A model generated the notes under the pieces. The model had not been told where the DNA came from and searched no databases. It saw only the letters and a list, made by a program, of their open reading frames with translations. The position numbers and the translations under genes were made by a program. From Methanocalculaceae archaeon (lineage in GTDB: Archaea > Halobacteriota > Methanomicrobia > Methanomicrobiales > Methanocorpusculaceae), in NCBI GenBank assembly GCA_031262705.1, contig JAISHD010000075.1:1-40405 (forward strand): a stretch of DNA of 40,405 nucleotides, written 5' to 3'. This document shows, in pieces, positions 8,741 through 17,625 of this stretch; position 1 is the stretch's first letter, and every line of letters starts with the position of its first letter.

Positions 8741-9220
8741 GGTTCTGCTAACCTTCTGCCACCCTATTTTTGCGATATATTCGTTTGTTTTTTGATTTGT
8801 CCTGTTTGCTTTGAGATTGCCAGGTTGCTAACCTTTTGTGTGATCTGTCTCTATTTCTATGGGGTTGTTGTGTGAGAATTGTTTGTATTTCCGGTATGGC
8901 GGTATGGATCACACATGAGGTTAGCAGGTTAGCAAAAGCGTTTGTCTGGCGTTGGATTTTTTATCAGGGAAAGAAATGCTGACTACAGATTAGCAAAAGG
9001 CTGGCATGGGGTTAGCATAGGTTTTACGAGATGGTCCGCATTTTTGCATCGTTTGTATTGAATTTATAGACGATTGTGGCGTTCATTGTTTCCTCACGTA
9101 AAAACACTGAGAGATAAAAACAATATCAATAAAGATTCTGGAAACTACCTACCCATAAACATTATGATGATTAATCATGAGAGGAAAATTATTTATTATG
9201 TACGGATCCAATTTTATTTC
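8741..9220. other. AT-rich non-coding stretch of the accessory island
   Basis: About 480 bases, clearly richer in A+T than the flanking genes. Besides the GGTTAGCA cluster it holds no convincing reading frame. The track ORF beginning at 9074 only becomes HNH-like after 9221. TATTTATTATG near 9189-9200 could be the TATA region of the HNH gene. Confidence 0.5.
8746..9017. repeat. GGTTAGCA repeat cluster (iteron-like)
   Basis: Five exact copies of GGTTAGCA occur in about 270 bases: minus-strand copies at 8746-8753 and 8826-8833, plus-strand copies at 8919-8926, 8927-8934 (perfect tandem pair) and 9010-9017. A near copy ATTAGCA lies at 8989-8995. Several are flanked by AAAAG. The left two copies point one way and the right three the other. 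Such clusters are typical of replication-initiator or repressor binding sites, but no function is shown here. Chance occurrence of five copies of one 8-mer in this span is very unlikely. Confidence 0.7.
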
Positions 9221-9608
9221 ATGGCTGGGCTTACAAAAACAGAGTGGGAAGCACTGAAGAAGAGTCATGGTAACAAATGTCTCATTTGTGGTGTTCCCGA
9301 CAAAGATGGAAAGTTTTTAGAAAAAGCACATTTAGTGGCAAAATCTAAAGGTGGAAGCCAATACGTCCTCTTTGTCCAAGTTGTCATACAAAATATGATA
9401 AGGGAATGTTGTCTCCAACTCAACTCAACTCAAAAAATTAGGATTAACACCAGAAACCTATAAAAAAGTCCAACCAAAAAAAGCAGGTACAACGTCAACA
9501 AAACCGTCTCAGGATTTGTTCGGCTTGAAATCTCTTCCTAAATCCTTAAAACCAATTCGCATTAAAAAATCATCTGATGGAAAATTGAACTTTGAAGATT
9601 TGATCTAA
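9221..9608 (+). pseudogene. HNH endonuclease remnant with two frame lesions
   Basis: Starting at MAGLTKTEWEALKKSHGNK, the frame shows zinc Cys CLICG, then AHLVAKSKGGSQY (the HNH core, with AH in place of DH). A one-base loss near 9363-9366 throws it off. The next frame continues RPLCPSCHTKYDKGMLSPTQL, the second Cys pair and helix. A second shift lies in a CAACT tandem repeat (9416-9430, three copies). Removing one 5-base copy gives QLKKLGLTPETYKKV and runs open to the stop at 9608. Adding one base and removing five makes 384 bases, exactly 128 codons. Intact relatives are small HNH nucleases, often in mobile or defence loci. This copy is probably inactive. Confidence 0.75.
9416..9433 (+). 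repeat. CAACT pentanucleotide tandem repeat
   Basis: Three CAACT copies followed by CAA inside the HNH remnant. Loss of one unit restores the reading frame, so this is a likely slippage site. Confidence 0.8.
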
Positions 9609-9626
9609 TCTTATATTCGGTGAAAC

Positions 9627-9803
9627 ATGGCAACAAATACAGGAGATGGATACCGCTCAGGTGCGGTCGGCAGTAAGAAACGCGGAAACCCACGAAGCCA
9701 GGTTGAAACACCTGGTGGTTATCGAAAACGGGATGGGACTACCGGACGATTCATTGCCGGAAAAAAAGACGGGAGTCCGTTCAAAGGTGTACGGAAAGAA
9801 TAA
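9627..9803 (+). CDS. Small basic TGDGYR-type protein (not in ORF track)
   Basis: A 58-residue frame from ATG 9627 to TAA 9803, with GGTGA a few bases upstream. It contains TNTGDGYRSGAV, RSQVETPGGYRKRD, TTGRFIAGKKDGSPF and ends KGVRKE. From memory, this pattern (TGDGYR...RSQ...KRD..TGRF..K.D..PFKGVRKE) belongs to a widespread family of short proteins of unknown function, often near HNH genes; I could not check this by search. It is strongly basic and rich in Gly and Lys, with no membrane segment. The track lists a shadow ORF (9646-9891) in another frame here. It follows the HNH remnant by 18 bases, so the two were probably one unit. Confidence 0.7.
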   Translation: MATNTGDGYRSGAVGSKKRGNPRSQVETPGGYRKRDGTTGRFIAGKKDGSPFKGVRKE

Positions 9804-9830
9804 TTTTTATTTTTTTATTTTAATTTTGGT
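9803..9830 (+). terminator. T-rich terminator after the small ORF
   Basis: A long T-rich run with few interruptions directly after the stop codon at 9803, consistent with archaeal T-tract termination. Confidence 0.5.
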
Positions 9831-10002
9831 AATTATCCCCGATATATCTCATTGTAATGAGTTATCAGGAGATTGGAATCTGGAATCATGATATCCAAAT
9901 GATATTGACGATATGCTTGCTGGCAACACAGGCAATATCCTTGAGTTATAATCCCGGTTACTTGCATCTATAACATCTCCCCCGTCCAACTTTTTTCATA
10001 CC
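9804..10002. other. AT-rich spacer with a short palindrome
   Basis: About 200 bases without a gene. It holds the T-tract and a perfect 14-base palindrome CTCATTGTAATGAG (9848-9861), a possible operator. Base composition returns to the GC-rich norm at the HAD gene, which marks the right edge of the island. Confidence 0.4.
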
Positions 10003-10641
10003 ATGCCGCTTCCCCGCGCCGTCATCTTCGACCTCGACAACACCCTCCACAGCCTCATAGCCGCACGGCTCACCGCCGTCTCCGCCGTCGCCGCATGGAC
10101 GGGCAACCCGGAAGGAGACCTCCCGTTCCTCTTCCTCCACAACGACAAACCCGCCATGGTTGAGGACGTCCTCACCGCCTACCTTGCCGACCTGCACAAA
10201 AGCGAACACCTCTCCGCAGCCGACTGGCTCTACCATACCCTTGAACGCAGCTGCATCACTCCCTTCCCCGGCATCCCCGATCTCCTCGCAGAACTGCGGA
10301 ACACCGGAATCCGGCTCGCCGTCATCACCAACTCCGATCCCGCCGAAGCACACCTGCGGCTTGAACTCCTCGGCATCACCGGCTTCTTTGACCACGTCGT
10401 TACCCCGGACACCTTCGGCATCAAAAAACCCGACCCTGCCGTCTATCAAAAAACCCTTGACCTGCTCGGCGTCACCGCCGGAGAAGCCGTCATGATCGGT
10501 GACCGGCTTGACCGCGACGTAACCCCCGCACGGGAAGCGGGCATGCGGGCCGTCCATGCCGCGTACGGATCGTTTAAAAAAGGAGAAAACGGAGCAGTGC
10601 AAAGCCCCGGAGAACTGCGAAACATCCTTCTCCTCCCATAA
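10003..10641 (+). CDS. HAD-superfamily hydrolase (phosphoglycolate phosphatase-like)
   Basis: A 212-residue haloacid dehalogenase-type phosphatase. Motif I is FDLDNT (Asp nucleophile and acid/base), motif II is VITNS, motif III is the Lys in IKKPDPAVY, and motif IV is MIGDRLDRD. A helical cap sits between motifs I and II (subclass I). The substrate is a small phosphorylated metabolite that cannot be named. It lies just upstream of ileS in the same direction with a gap of about 76 bases, and coordinated expression is possible. Confidence 0.88.
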   Translation: MPLPRAVIFDLDNTLHSLIAARLTAVSAVAAWTGNPEGDLPFLFLHNDKPAMVEDVLTAYLADLHKSEHLSAADWLYHTLERSCITPFPGIPDLLAELRNTGIRLAVITNSDPAEAHLRLELLGITGFFDHVVTPDTFGIKKPDPAVYQKTLDLLGVTAGEAVMIGDRLDRDVTPAREAGMRAVHAAYGSFKKGENGAVQSPGELRNILLLP

Positions 10642-10717
10642 TCTCCCTCGCATCCCCCTCCCAAATCACTATCTATCAGCACCGCCAACATATACAGACA
10701 CTATTGAGGGAAATACC

Positions 10718-13700
10718 GTGAAAGAAGTCACCGAAAGCTACGTTGCTGCAAACGTAGAATCCAACGTCCGCAAATACTGGGACGACCACAACACCTACCG
10801 GAAAACCCGGGCACTCCACAGCACAGGCAACCCCTGGCTCTTTGTGGACGGACCACCTTACACCACCGGCTACATCCACATAGGCACTGCCTGGAACAAA
10901 ATCCTCAAAGACAGCATTCTCCGCTACCACTCCATGACCGGCAAAAACATCGTCGAACGTGCCGGATACGACATGCACGGCCTCCCCATCGAGGTCAAGG
11001 TCGAAGAAAAACTCGGATTCAAAAACAAAGCCGACATCGAAAAACACGGCGTCGCCAACTTCATCGAAGAATGCCGCGAGTTCGCCCTCACCCACAAGGA
11101 CTTAATGTCCGAGCAGTTCAAAAACCTCGGCGTCTGGATGGACTTCGACGACCCCTACCAGACCGTGGACTCCGGCTACATTGAGGCTGCCTGGTACACC
11201 CTCAAACGCTGTGAAGAGGAAAAAATGCTCGAACGCGGCAGCCGCGTCGTCAACTGGTGTCCCCGCTGCGGAACAGCCATCGCCGACGCCGAAGTCGAGT
11301 ACTGGGACGAAACAGACCCCTCCATCTTCATCAAGTTTCCGATCGCCGGCCGCGACAACGAATACCTCGTCATCTGGACAACCACGCCCTGGACCCTTCC
11401 GGCAAACATCGCGGTTGCGGTCGGCAAAGAGTTCGTCTACGCCAGAGTCAGGGCAGTAAAGGACGGCAAAACCGAAGATCTCTGGATTGCCAAAGACCTC
11501 GCCGAGCAGATCCTCAAATACGGTAAATATCAGGACTACTCGGTTGTAGAGACCAAAACCGGCGCAGAACTCGCCGGAACAAAATATACATCCCCGCTTG
11601 TGTCTCAGGTGCCCATGCAGGCACAGATCGAACACCGCGTCGTACTTGCAGACTACGTCGCGATGGAAAACACCGGAATGGTACACATCGCACCCGGCCA
11701 CGGCTGGGACGATTACCTCGTGGGCCTCCGCGAAAATCTCCCCATCGTCTGTCCGGTGGACGGCAACGGCAACTTCACCGAAGAGGCCGGCATCTTTGCC
11801 GGCCTCTACGTCAAGGACGAAGAAACCAACAACAAAGTCATTGAGGCTCTCGGTCCTGCGATGCTTGCAAAGAGAAAGATCACTCACCGCTACGGTCACT
11901 GCTGGAGATGCAAGACGCCGATCATCTACCGGGCGACGTCGCAGTGGTTCCTGAAAGTAAAGGATGTCCGTGACAAGATGCTTGCAGAAATCTCCGATGA
12001 AGTTACGTGGTATCCTGACTGGGCGGGGTCTGCCCGGTTCCATGACTGGATTGAAGAAGTACGCGACTGGTGCATCTCCCGCCAGCGGTACTGGGGTATC
12101 CCGATTCCGGTCTGGGTCTGTCCGGCCTGCAACAAATACCATGTAGTGGGCCGCTACGCCGAACTTGAGGAGCTGTCCGGGCAGAAAATGACCGACCCGC
12201 ACCGCCCCTATGTGGACGACATCACGATTCCGTGCGAATGCGGCGGTGTGATGAAGCGGGTGCCGGACATCTTTGATGTCTGGTATGACTCGGGTGTTGC
12301 TTCCTGGGCAACGCTGCGGTTTCCGCAACAGACGGAGGCATTCGAGAAGGATTGGCCTGCGGAATTTATTCTGGAAGGGCAGGATCAGACCCGCGGCTGG
12401 TTCTACTCGCAGCTTGCGCTCTCGACAATTGTGTTTGGGAAAGCGCCGTACACGTCAGTGCTGATGCACGGATTTGCGCTGGATGCGAACGGCAAGAAGA
12501 TGAGCAAGAGCCTCGGCAATGTGATTACTCCGGAGGATGTTATCTCCCAGTTCGGTGTGGATGTACTGCGGCAGTATATTCTGTCGGCGAGTGCACCCTG
12601 GGATGATCTGCGGTTCTCAATGGAGAGTGTGAAGACGACCCACAGGATGTTCAATGTGCTGTGGAATGTGTACCGGTTCCCGCTGCCGTATATGCAGCTG
12701 GACGGCTACACACCTGCGGCAACTGTCGCAGGTGTGTGGGATCCGTCGGTGGTCGAAGACCACCTTGAAGAGTTCGACCGCGAGGACCGCTGGCTGGTAA
12801 GCCGCGTGAATTCACTTGCTGTACAGGTGACGAAGGAGATGGAGGTCTGTAATCTGCACCGGGCAACCCGTCCGATTGCGACGTTTGTCCTGGACGAACT
12901 GTCGCGGTGGTATGTGCAGCTGGTGCGGCCGCGGATGTGGCTTGAGGAGGATTCGGTTTCAAAGAGGCAGGCGTACCATACTATGTACTATGTTCTCCGC
13001 AGGCTTCTTACGATTCTTGCGCCGTTTGCGCCGCACATCACGGAGGAGATGTATCAGAATCTGCGTCTTGCAGGCGATTCAGAGTCGGTGCACATGCAGA
13101 ACTGGTTCGCAGGTAATGCACAGCTGATCGATGCTGCTCTGGAAGAGGAGATGGAGATTGTGCAGGAGTTCGATGAGGCGGTGGCGAACGCCCGGCAGAA
13201 TGGAAAGCGGAAAGGCCGCTGGCCGGTCGGTGAGGTTGTGGTGGCAACCTCATCGCCGGCGGTCGCGGATGCAATCTCGATGATGAATGATATGTGCTGC
13301 GACCGGGCGAATGCACGGTCGGTGAAGACGGTTTCCGGTATCTGGGACCGGGTGGAGTGGACTGCTCTGCCAGTGATGAAGGTTATTGGGAAGCAGTTCG
13401 GCAGGGACGGGCCGAAGGTGAAGGCGTTTATTGAGGAGTCGGATGGGACAATTCTGAAGGCTGCTCTCGCCCGTGACGGGAAGGTTGCGATGGAGAAGGA
13501 CGGGTTTGCGGCAGAGTTGACGGAGGAGCACATGGTATTCGAAGAACGGATGCCGGAGAATGTATTCTCTTCACCGCTGGGCGACGCAAGTATGGTGTAT
13601 GTGGATGTTGCACTGACGCCTGAACTTGAGTCGGAGGGATACGCCCGTGAGGTTATTCGCCGGATTCAGGAGATGCGCAAGCAGGCGGGTCTTGCGGTGG

Positions 13701-13912
13701 ATGCGAAGATTCTATGTGAGGTTGCGGTGATGGACGCACGTGTTGCGGAGCTGGTTGACCGGCTGCATGATCTGATCGCGGATGAGGTGCGTGCGTCTCA
13801 TCTTGTGATCTCGGCATCTGCGGGCAGCAGTGCGGTTGGTAATCCACTCCTGACTATCGAGTGGGATATCGATGAGCTGAAGGTTTTGATCAGTATTGCG
13901 CAGGCTGATTAA
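10718..13912 (+). CDS. ileS: Isoleucyl-tRNA synthetase
   Basis: Class Ia synthetase of 1,064 residues, typical for archaeal IleRS. HIGH-loop variant HIGTAWNK, catalytic KMSKSLGN, a CP1 editing domain between them, and zinc-type Cys pairs CPRCG, CWRCK and CPACN are visible, followed by an anticodon-binding helical domain. It charges tRNA-Ile and hydrolyses mischarged valine. The GTG at 10718 is chosen because GAGGG lies seven bases upstream and MKEVTESY aligns with the family start. The track start at 10556 runs back into the HAD gene. Confidence 0.96.
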   Translation: MKEVTESYVAANVESNVRKYWDDHNTYRKTRALHSTGNPWLFVDGPPYTTGYIHIGTAWNKILKDSILRYHSMTGKNIVERAGYDMHGLPIEVKVEEKLGFKNKADIEKHGVANFIEECREFALTHKDLMSEQFKNLGVWMDFDDPYQTVDSGYIEAAWYTLKRCEEEKMLERGSRVVNWCPRCGTAIADAEVEYWDETDPSIFIKFPIAGRDNEYLVIWTTTPWTLPANIAVAVGKEFVYARVRAVKDGKTEDLWIAKDLAEQILKYGKYQDYSVVETKTGAELAGTKYTSPLVSQVPMQAQIEHRVVLADYVAMENTGMVHIAPGHGWDDYLVGLRENLPIVCPVDGNGNFTEEAGIFAGLYVKDEETNNKVIEALGPAMLAKRKITHRYGHCWRCKTPIIYRATSQWFLKVKDVRDKMLAEISDEVTWYPDWAGSARFHDWIEEVRDWCISRQRYWGIPIPVWVCPACNKYHVVGRYAELEELSGQKMTDPHRPYVDDITIPCECGGVMKRVPDIFDVWYDSGVASWATLRFPQQTEAFEKDWPAEFILEGQDQTRGWFYSQLALSTIVFGKAPYTSVLMHGFALDANGKKMSKSLGNVITPEDVISQFGVDVLRQYILSASAPWDDLRFSMESVKTTHRMFNVLWNVYRFPLPYMQLDGYTPAATVAGVWDPSVVEDHLEEFDREDRWLVSRVNSLAVQVTKEMEVCNLHRATRPIATFVLDELSRWYVQLVRPRMWLEEDSVSKRQAYHTMYYVLRRLLTILAPFAPHITEEMYQNLRLAGDSESVHMQNWFAGNAQLIDAALEEEMEIVQEFDEAVANARQNGKRKGRWPVGEVVVATSSPAVADAISMMNDMCCDRANARSVKTVSGIWDRVEWTALPVMKVIGKQFGRDGPKVKAFIEESDGTILKAALARDGKVAMEKDGFAAELTEEHMVFEERMPENVFSSPLGDASMVYVDVALTPELESEGYAREVIRRIQEMRKQAGLAVDAKILCEVAVMDARVAELVDRLHDLIADEVRASHLVISASAGSSAVGNPLLTIEWDIDELKVLISIAQAD

Positions 13913-14013
13913 TTCCTTCAAAAATTTTCAGCACTGATTCTGGTTTCTCGTGGACTTCTGGTGAATGCAAAAGTTTTCCTTGGCTCTGTTTTTCCACAAA
14001 AAGAGGGAGTTGG

Positions 14014-15504
14014 TTACAGCAGCGGTGAGACCAGCCGGCAGATGCCTTCCTTGAACTTGATCCATTTCGGGCGGTTGTTGTACATCTCAACCGTCACCAG
14101 CGTGCACTTCTCCTCCATCTCTTTTGTCATGATCTCATCCATTTTCCGGCCGAACGCCTCGTCGTACACGAATGCATCCGTCTCAAAGTTCAGTTTGAAA
14201 CTGCGGATGTCCCAGTTTGCCGTACCTATCGCAGACGCCACGCCGTCGATGATCGCCGTCTTGCTGTGGATGAACCCGTTGTCATAGGTGTAGCCTTTAG
14301 CTCCCGCCCGGATCAGATCGCCGAGATACGAGTAGCTCGCCCAGTACACAAACGGATGATCCGGCTTGCAGGGGATGACAATCCGTACATCAATTCCGGA
14401 ACGAACCGCCATCAGAAGCGAGGTGAAGATCGTCTCATCCGGAATGAAGTACGGCGAGTGGATGTAGATAGATTTTCGGGCGTGACCAATCAGGCTGACA
14501 CATCCTGCATAGATTGCCCGGCCGGAAGAGTCCGGGCCCGAGGAGGCAATCTGTACGCCGGACGTGCCGGATGGGAAGTTAAGAGATTCCATCGGATAAT
14601 ACGGACAGTTTTCATCGACAACCACCGGTGAGTCCGGCACCGCATAGTTCCAGTCCATGATAAATCGCGTCTGAAGACCGGAAACCGCTCCTCCGTGAAG
14701 CCGAAGGTGCGTGTCGCGCCAGTACCCGAGCGGGCCTTTGCCGAGATATTCGTCACCGATGTTGAACCCGCCGATGAATCCGGTTTTGCCGTCCACGACG
14801 AGAATTTTCCGATGGTTGCGGAAGTTGATGCGGGTGTTGAGGAACGGAATCTTCAGCGGGAAGAAGATCGCAACCTCACCGCCTGCCGCCCGGAGGTTTG
14901 CGAAAAACTCGCGTTTTACCATCTGCACCCCGACCGCGTCAAAGAGTACCCGTACCTCAACGCCTGCTGCGGCACGCTCGGCAAGGAGGTCGATGATCTC
15001 GCGGCCAAGTTCGTCACCTCGCAGGATATAATATTCCATGTGGATGTGATGCCGGGCGGACTTGATCGCTTCTTTGAATGCGGCGAACTTGTCCTCGCCG
15101 TGAATGTAGACATCAACCGCGTTATTGTCAGAGTAGGCGGCGTTGTCCTGATTGAGGAGAAGCGCCATGGTGCTGTCGAAGTGTTCAATCTCCGGCGGCA
15201 GGTTCATGCGCTGGTCCAGAATTTCCTGATACTGGGTTTTGGCAATCTCAGAGATAGCTTCGTCAGCGGCAGTCTTTTTGCTGAAAATGTGTTCTCCGTA
15301 GAGATGTCTGCCGAAGAAGAGATAGACGATAAATCCGATGATTGGCAGGAAGAAGATTAAGAGCAGCCATCCGGCCACCACCTGCGGGTTTCTTCGTTCA
15401 AGAAACAGCATGGTTATACAGGCGCCGATGTCCACGAGAAGAATGATGAGAATGAAAAACCACGCAACTCCCTCGGCGATGAGGTTCAGCAGAAGATCAA
15501 ACAT
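14014..15504 (-). CDS. cls: Cardiolipin synthase (phospholipase D family)
   Basis: A 496-residue membrane enzyme. Two N-terminal transmembrane helices (about residues 8-32 and 40-62) precede two HKD motifs: HRKILVVDG and HSKTAIIDG. This is the architecture of bacterial-type Cls, which condenses two phosphatidylglycerol molecules. A homologue from a Methanomicrobiales methanogen has been reported to make archaeal glycerol cardiolipins, so archaetidylglycerol is the likely substrate (known from family, inferred here). It is convergent with ileS and divergent from the small membrane gene. Confidence 0.9.
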   Translation of the reverse strand: MFDLLLNLIAEGVAWFFILIILLVDIGACITMLFLERRNPQVVAGWLLLIFFLPIIGFIVYLFFGRHLYGEHIFSKKTAADEAISEIAKTQYQEILDQRMNLPPEIEHFDSTMALLLNQDNAAYSDNNAVDVYIHGEDKFAAFKEAIKSARHHIHMEYYILRGDELGREIIDLLAERAAAGVEVRVLFDAVGVQMVKREFFANLRAAGGEVAIFFPLKIPFLNTRINFRNHRKILVVDGKTGFIGGFNIGDEYLGKGPLGYWRDTHLRLHGGAVSGLQTRFIMDWNYAVPDSPVVVDENCPYYPMESLNFPSGTSGVQIASSGPDSSGRAIYAGCVSLIGHARKSIYIHSPYFIPDETIFTSLLMAVRSGIDVRIVIPCKPDHPFVYWASYSYLGDLIRAGAKGYTYDNGFIHSKTAIIDGVASAIGTANWDIRSFKLNFETDAFVYDEAFGRKMDEIMTKEMEEKCTLVTVEMYNNRPKWIKFKEGICRLVSPLL

Positions 15505-15564
15505 ATGTTACTCCCTATTGCATGTAAGGAGAGATATATTTTCCATGTGCACGCATGGATAGTA

Positions 15565-15765
15565 ATGGTGTTATCCTATAAACAGTTCTGTCGTTTCTGG
15601 GGCAAGGGATTTTTGCTTGCCGCAATCATTGCCGCAATTGCCGGTCTTCTGACGGGAGACGGCGAGTGGGTGGGCATGCTGTATCTTGGTGCGGCAGTTC
15701 TGCTGGTGCTGGCGGTGGTGTTTCTGATGATGGGAAGAATGATTCGGGAGACAGAGCTGCAGTAA
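15565..15765 (+). CDS. Small two-helix membrane protein
   Basis: A 66-residue hypothetical protein from MVLSYKQF. Helix 1 spans AAIIAAIAGLLTG and helix 2 spans LGAAVLLVLAVVFLMMG, with a short acidic loop between and a charged tail ending RETELQ. No family recognised. The track start at 15505 adds 20 residues without hydrophobic character and abuts the cls start, so I prefer the later ATG, though AAGGAGAG at 15526-15533 leaves the start uncertain. Confidence 0.55.
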   Translation: MVLSYKQFCRFWGKGFLLAAIIAAIAGLLTGDGEWVGMLYLGAAVLLVLAVVFLMMGRMIRETELQ

Positions 15766-15799
15766 CCAATGTTACCCTGTTTTTCTGTGTGATGTGGCG

Positions 15800-15809
15800 A
15801 AAATATTTA
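15800..15809 (+). promoter_or_regulatory. TATA box candidate for cofG
   Basis: AAAATATTTA preceded by a purine-rich BRE-like GCG. It predicts transcription starting about 25-30 bases downstream, before the cofG ATG. Confidence 0.4.
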
Positions 15810-15891
15810 GTACGTATTTTTTCCGGAAACGGTTCACGTTGCAGGAACCGATCAGGTTCATATGCGAGCAGCACCCAATCTTAGAACAGCT

Positions 15892-16863
15892 ATGTCCCGG
15901 ACGATTACGTTTTCCCGGAATGTGTTTCTCCCGCTGACGAATGTGTGTGCGAACGCCTGCGGCTACTGTTCCTTCAAGGCACCCGTTGCCGACGGCTGCG
16001 TGATGCCCGCGTCAGAGGTGCTGGCAACGCTTCGCCGCGGTGCCGAGTTCGGATGCACCGAAGCACTGTTCACCTTCGGGGAGCGGCCGGAGAACGAACC
16101 GGGATTCCGGAGATATATTGAGGCCGCAGGCTATCCCGACATTCTTTCCTACTGCGAAGCGATGAGCCGGGCGGCGATTGATCTTGGAATGCTGCCGCAC
16201 ACAAACGCCGGGATTTTAACGTATGAAGAGCTGGAACGGCTCCGGCATGTGAACGCGAGTATGGGGCTGATGCTGGAGACGACGGCGGAAATTCCGGCGC
16301 ATCGCCACAGTCCGGGAAAAGATCCTGCAGTCCGCCTTGAGATGATGGCCGATGCCGGAAAACTGAAGATTCCGTTTACGACCGGGCTTCTGCTCGGTAT
16401 CGGGGAGACGGCCTCCGACCGTGAGGAGTCGCTTGCGGCTATCCGGGACCTGCACAAACGCTACGGCCATATTCAGGAGGTGATCATCCAGAACTTCTGT
16501 CCGAAAGAGGGAACGAAGATGGCAGGTGTTCCGGGTGCGTCGCAGGAAGTTATCTGCGAGACGCTCCGGCTCGCTGCCGAGATTCTGCCAAAGGACGTCT
16601 CCATCCAGATTCCCCCGAACCTTGCGGATGCAGACAGGCTTTTTTCTCTTGGCGTAACCGATCTCGGCGGCGTTTCCCCGGTGACGATCGATTACATCAA
16701 TCCGGAACATCCCTGGCCGGCACTGGATGCTCTTGCGGAGATCGCCGCCGGCTACGATCTGCGGGAACGGTTGTGCATCTATCCGCAGTACTGCAATGCG
16801 GAATGGGTTTCCCCGGAGCTTCTGCCGCTCGCGGAGCGCCTTGCAAAACGGGCGTATGGATAG
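15892..16863 (+). CDS. cofG: FO synthase subunit 1 (7,8-didemethyl-8-hydroxy-5-deazariboflavin synthase)
   Basis: Radical SAM enzyme that, with CofH, builds the deazaflavin FO, the chromophore of coenzyme F420. The cluster motif CANACGYC (CX3CX2C) lies about 20 residues in, followed by FTFGERPE and the SAM-binding glycine segment GLLLGIGET, with HPWPALDAL near the C-terminus. Length is about 323 residues from MSRTITFS (15892); a further ATG at 15862 would add ten residues of unclear value. cofH is not in this window; cofD is about 14 kb downstream. Confidence 0.92.
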   Translation: MSRTITFSRNVFLPLTNVCANACGYCSFKAPVADGCVMPASEVLATLRRGAEFGCTEALFTFGERPENEPGFRRYIEAAGYPDILSYCEAMSRAAIDLGMLPHTNAGILTYEELERLRHVNASMGLMLETTAEIPAHRHSPGKDPAVRLEMMADAGKLKIPFTTGLLLGIGETASDREESLAAIRDLHKRYGHIQEVIIQNFCPKEGTKMAGVPGASQEVICETLRLAAEILPKDVSIQIPPNLADADRLFSLGVTDLGGVSPVTIDYINPEHPWPALDALAEIAAGYDLRERLCIYPQYCNAEWVSPELLPLAERLAKRAYG

Positions 16864-16911
16864 TGTATCATGCTAACACTTATCATGAAATCGTTCAATA
16901 GATATGGCACA

Positions 16912-17625
16912 ATGAAGCAGGGCGATCTTCTCTATCTGGGTAAGGCAAAGTCCGTGTATCTGACCGACAAACCGGATGAACTTCTGGTGGTGTTCCGGGA
17001 CGATATTACTGCATTTGACGGGCAAAAGAAGAATGTCCTTGCAGGGAAAGGCAGGTACAATGCAAAGGTTACGGCATACTTCTATCCGCTTCTTGAAGCA
17101 GCAGGTATCCCGACGCATTTTCTTGCAGCAGTGTCCGCAAACGCGCATCTGGTTCGCCGGCTTTCCATGATTCCGCTGGAGATCATCGTCCGCAACCGTG
17201 CGGCGGGATCCCTGGTGCGAAACTACGGTTTTGTGGAAGGCGAACCTCTGTCCCCCCCACTGATCGTGATGGATCTGAAAGATGACTCGCGTCACGATCC
17301 CATGATCAATGATGAGATCATTGTGGCACGCGGAATTGCAACCGCAGAAGAGCTTGCGGAGATCAAACGGCTTGCCCTTGCAGTCAATGCGGTTCTCCGG
17401 GAGAATCTCGCAGAAAAGGATCTGGACTTAATCGATATGAAGTTCGAGTTCGGCAGGGACGCGGCAGGCACGATCCGGCTCGGCGATGAGATCAGTATGG
17501 ACTCACTGCGGCTGTGGGATCACGGCGCGGTCGGTGCATCGCTGGATAAGGATGTGTACCGCAAAGAACTGGGTGATGTCATGGAGACCTATGCGGCGGT
17601 CGCAGAGCGTATCTGCGGTGGATAA
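16912..17625 (+). CDS. purC: Phosphoribosylaminoimidazole-succinocarboxamide synthase
   Basis: SAICAR synthetase of 237 residues, joining CAIR and aspartate with ATP in purine synthesis. Typical segments are YLGKAKSVY at the N-terminus, FRDDITAFDG, VRNRAAGSL, and LIDMKFEFG followed by LGDEISMDSLRLWD. The start at 16912 (MKQGDLLYLG) aligns with the family; upstream ATGs at 16870 and 16885 would add residues not seen elsewhere. It follows cofG closely and may share its transcript. A T-rich tract follows the stop. Confidence 0.94.
   Translation: MKQGDLLYLGKAKSVYLTDKPDELLVVFRDDITAFDGQKKNVLAGKGRYNAKVTAYFYPLLEAAGIPTHFLAAVSANAHLVRRLSMIPLEIIVRNRAAGSLVRNYGFVEGEPLSPPLIVMDLKDDSRHDPMINDEIIVARGIATAEELAEIKRLALAVNAVLRENLAEKDLDLIDMKFEFGRDAAGTIRLGDEISMDSLRLWDHGAVGASLDKDVYRKELGDVMETYAAVAERICGG

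Noticed and set aside
8746-9017. CRISPR array
   Set aside because: Repeats are only 8 bases, in both orientations and irregularly spaced; no cas genes in the window.
11102-12328. 408-codon minus-strand ORF
   Set aside because: Shadow of ileS; no recognisable domain.
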